This document shows positions 63,819 to 64,000 of a DNA stretch of 64,000 nt, piece by piece. This DNA comes from Mesobacterium pallidum (GTDB lineage Bacteria > Pseudomonadota > Alphaproteobacteria > Rhodobacterales > Rhodobacteraceae), in assembly GCF_019966535.1 (NCBI RefSeq), contig NZ_JAIMID010000010.1:62001-126000 (forward strand), given 5' to 3'. The position numbers and the translations under genes are program-made. The notes below the pieces were generated by a model, which was not told the origin of the DNA, searched no databases, and saw nothing but the letters and a program-made list of their open reading frames with translations. Each line of letters begins with the position of its first letter. Within the stretch, counting starts at the first letter, position 1.

Positions 63819-64000
63819 ATGCTGGAATCATTCGACCAATCCGAGGAACTGCAGATGTTCCGGGATGCCGTGCGGAAAATGAGCGAAAAGGAATTCGCCC
63901 CAATCGCCGCCCAGATCGACGAAGACGATGCGATGCCGGACAAGGTGCTGCCGCTTCTGGGCGATATGGGGCTGGTTCAGCTGCAGGTGCCCGAAGAATA
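63819..64000 (+). CDS. Acyl-CoA dehydrogenase, N-terminal part, cut by window end
   Basis: The ATG at 63819 follows GGAGG and opens a frame that runs off the window with about 60 residues. SFDQSEELQMFRDAVRKM, EFAPIAAQIDEDDAMP and LGDMGLVQLQVPEE are the first helices of an acyl-CoA dehydrogenase. It is too short to reach the flavin or catalytic motifs. Promoter and operator lie just upstream, so it starts a new unit of the catabolic cluster. Confidence 0.88.
   Translation, partial: MLESFDQSEELQMFRDAVRKMSEKEFAPIAAQIDEDDAMPDKVLPLLGDMGLVQLQVPEE

Noticed and set aside
1..64000. CRISPR arrays, tRNA or rRNA genes, phage modules
   Set aside because: No regularly spaced repeats, no cloverleaf-like or rRNA-like stretches, and no capsid, tail or integrase gene were seen on either strand.

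Overview
The window is GC-rich, densely coding alphaproteobacterial DNA. Gene content and order point to the Rhodobacteraceae (Roseobacter/Rhodobacter group): rpoZ-rsh-DUF2062-pdxJ-acpS-lepB-rnc-era-DUF1491-recO, the pckA/chvI-chvG-hprK-rapZ-PTS block, a probable methylsuccinyl-CoA dehydrogenase of the ethylmalonyl-CoA pathway, a D-amino acid transaminase, DUF1244 and a TRAP transporter. Genus and species cannot be fixed from the sequence alone. No tRNA, rRNA or CRISPR array was seen.

Bases 1-39588 are mostly core chromosome. 1-13739 holds housekeeping genes: folK, rpoZ, (p)ppGpp synthetase/hydrolase, pdxJ, acpS, lepB, rnc, era and recO, with two EamA permeases and a small unknown gene inside the rnc-era run. 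13736-20366 has regulators (TetR, XRE, a LysR-like protein), an unusual acyl-CoA dehydrogenase and a TauE permease. 20372-27380 carries pckA divergent from the ChvI/ChvG two-component system, followed by HprK, RapZ, a mannose-type EIIA and HPr, a regulatory PTS with no sugar permease. 27426-39588 has an acyltransferase, an enolase-superfamily epimerase, a phosphoesterase, a D-amino acid transaminase, an AI-2E-type exporter, an N-formylglutamate amidohydrolase homologue, pyruvate kinase, L35/L20, TrkH and pheS.

39585-41490 looks like a junction. It has an AT-richer DUF2513 gene coupled to pheS, a block of hairpins bracketed by a perfect 17-bp inverted repeat, a YrhK gene, and a decayed IS66 transposase that breaks off 25 bp from YrhK.

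41491-64000 (running off the edge) is a catabolic cluster for an unidentified, probably aromatic, carboxylated compound. It has three Rieske non-haem-iron oxygenases, one FMN/2Fe-2S reductase, an SDR, an aldehyde dehydrogenase, a GMC oxidoreductase, two acyl-CoA dehydrogenases, a class III CoA-transferase pair of which only one subunit keeps the catalytic Asp, a thiolase-fold protein without the usual nucleophilic Cys paired with a DUF35 zinc-ribbon/OB protein, a TRAP transporter, a second permease of unclear family, two FadR-type GntR regulators and a LysR regulator with two DNA-binding domains. Eight palindromes of the form GGTNNNACC lie in front of most transcription units. They fall into two subtypes, each represented before one GntR gene, which suggests a local two-repressor circuit. 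The likely flow is uptake, Rieske oxygenation or demethylation, dehydrogenation and aldehyde oxidation, CoA transfer, acyl-CoA dehydrogenation and thiolase/aldolase cleavage. This order is inference.
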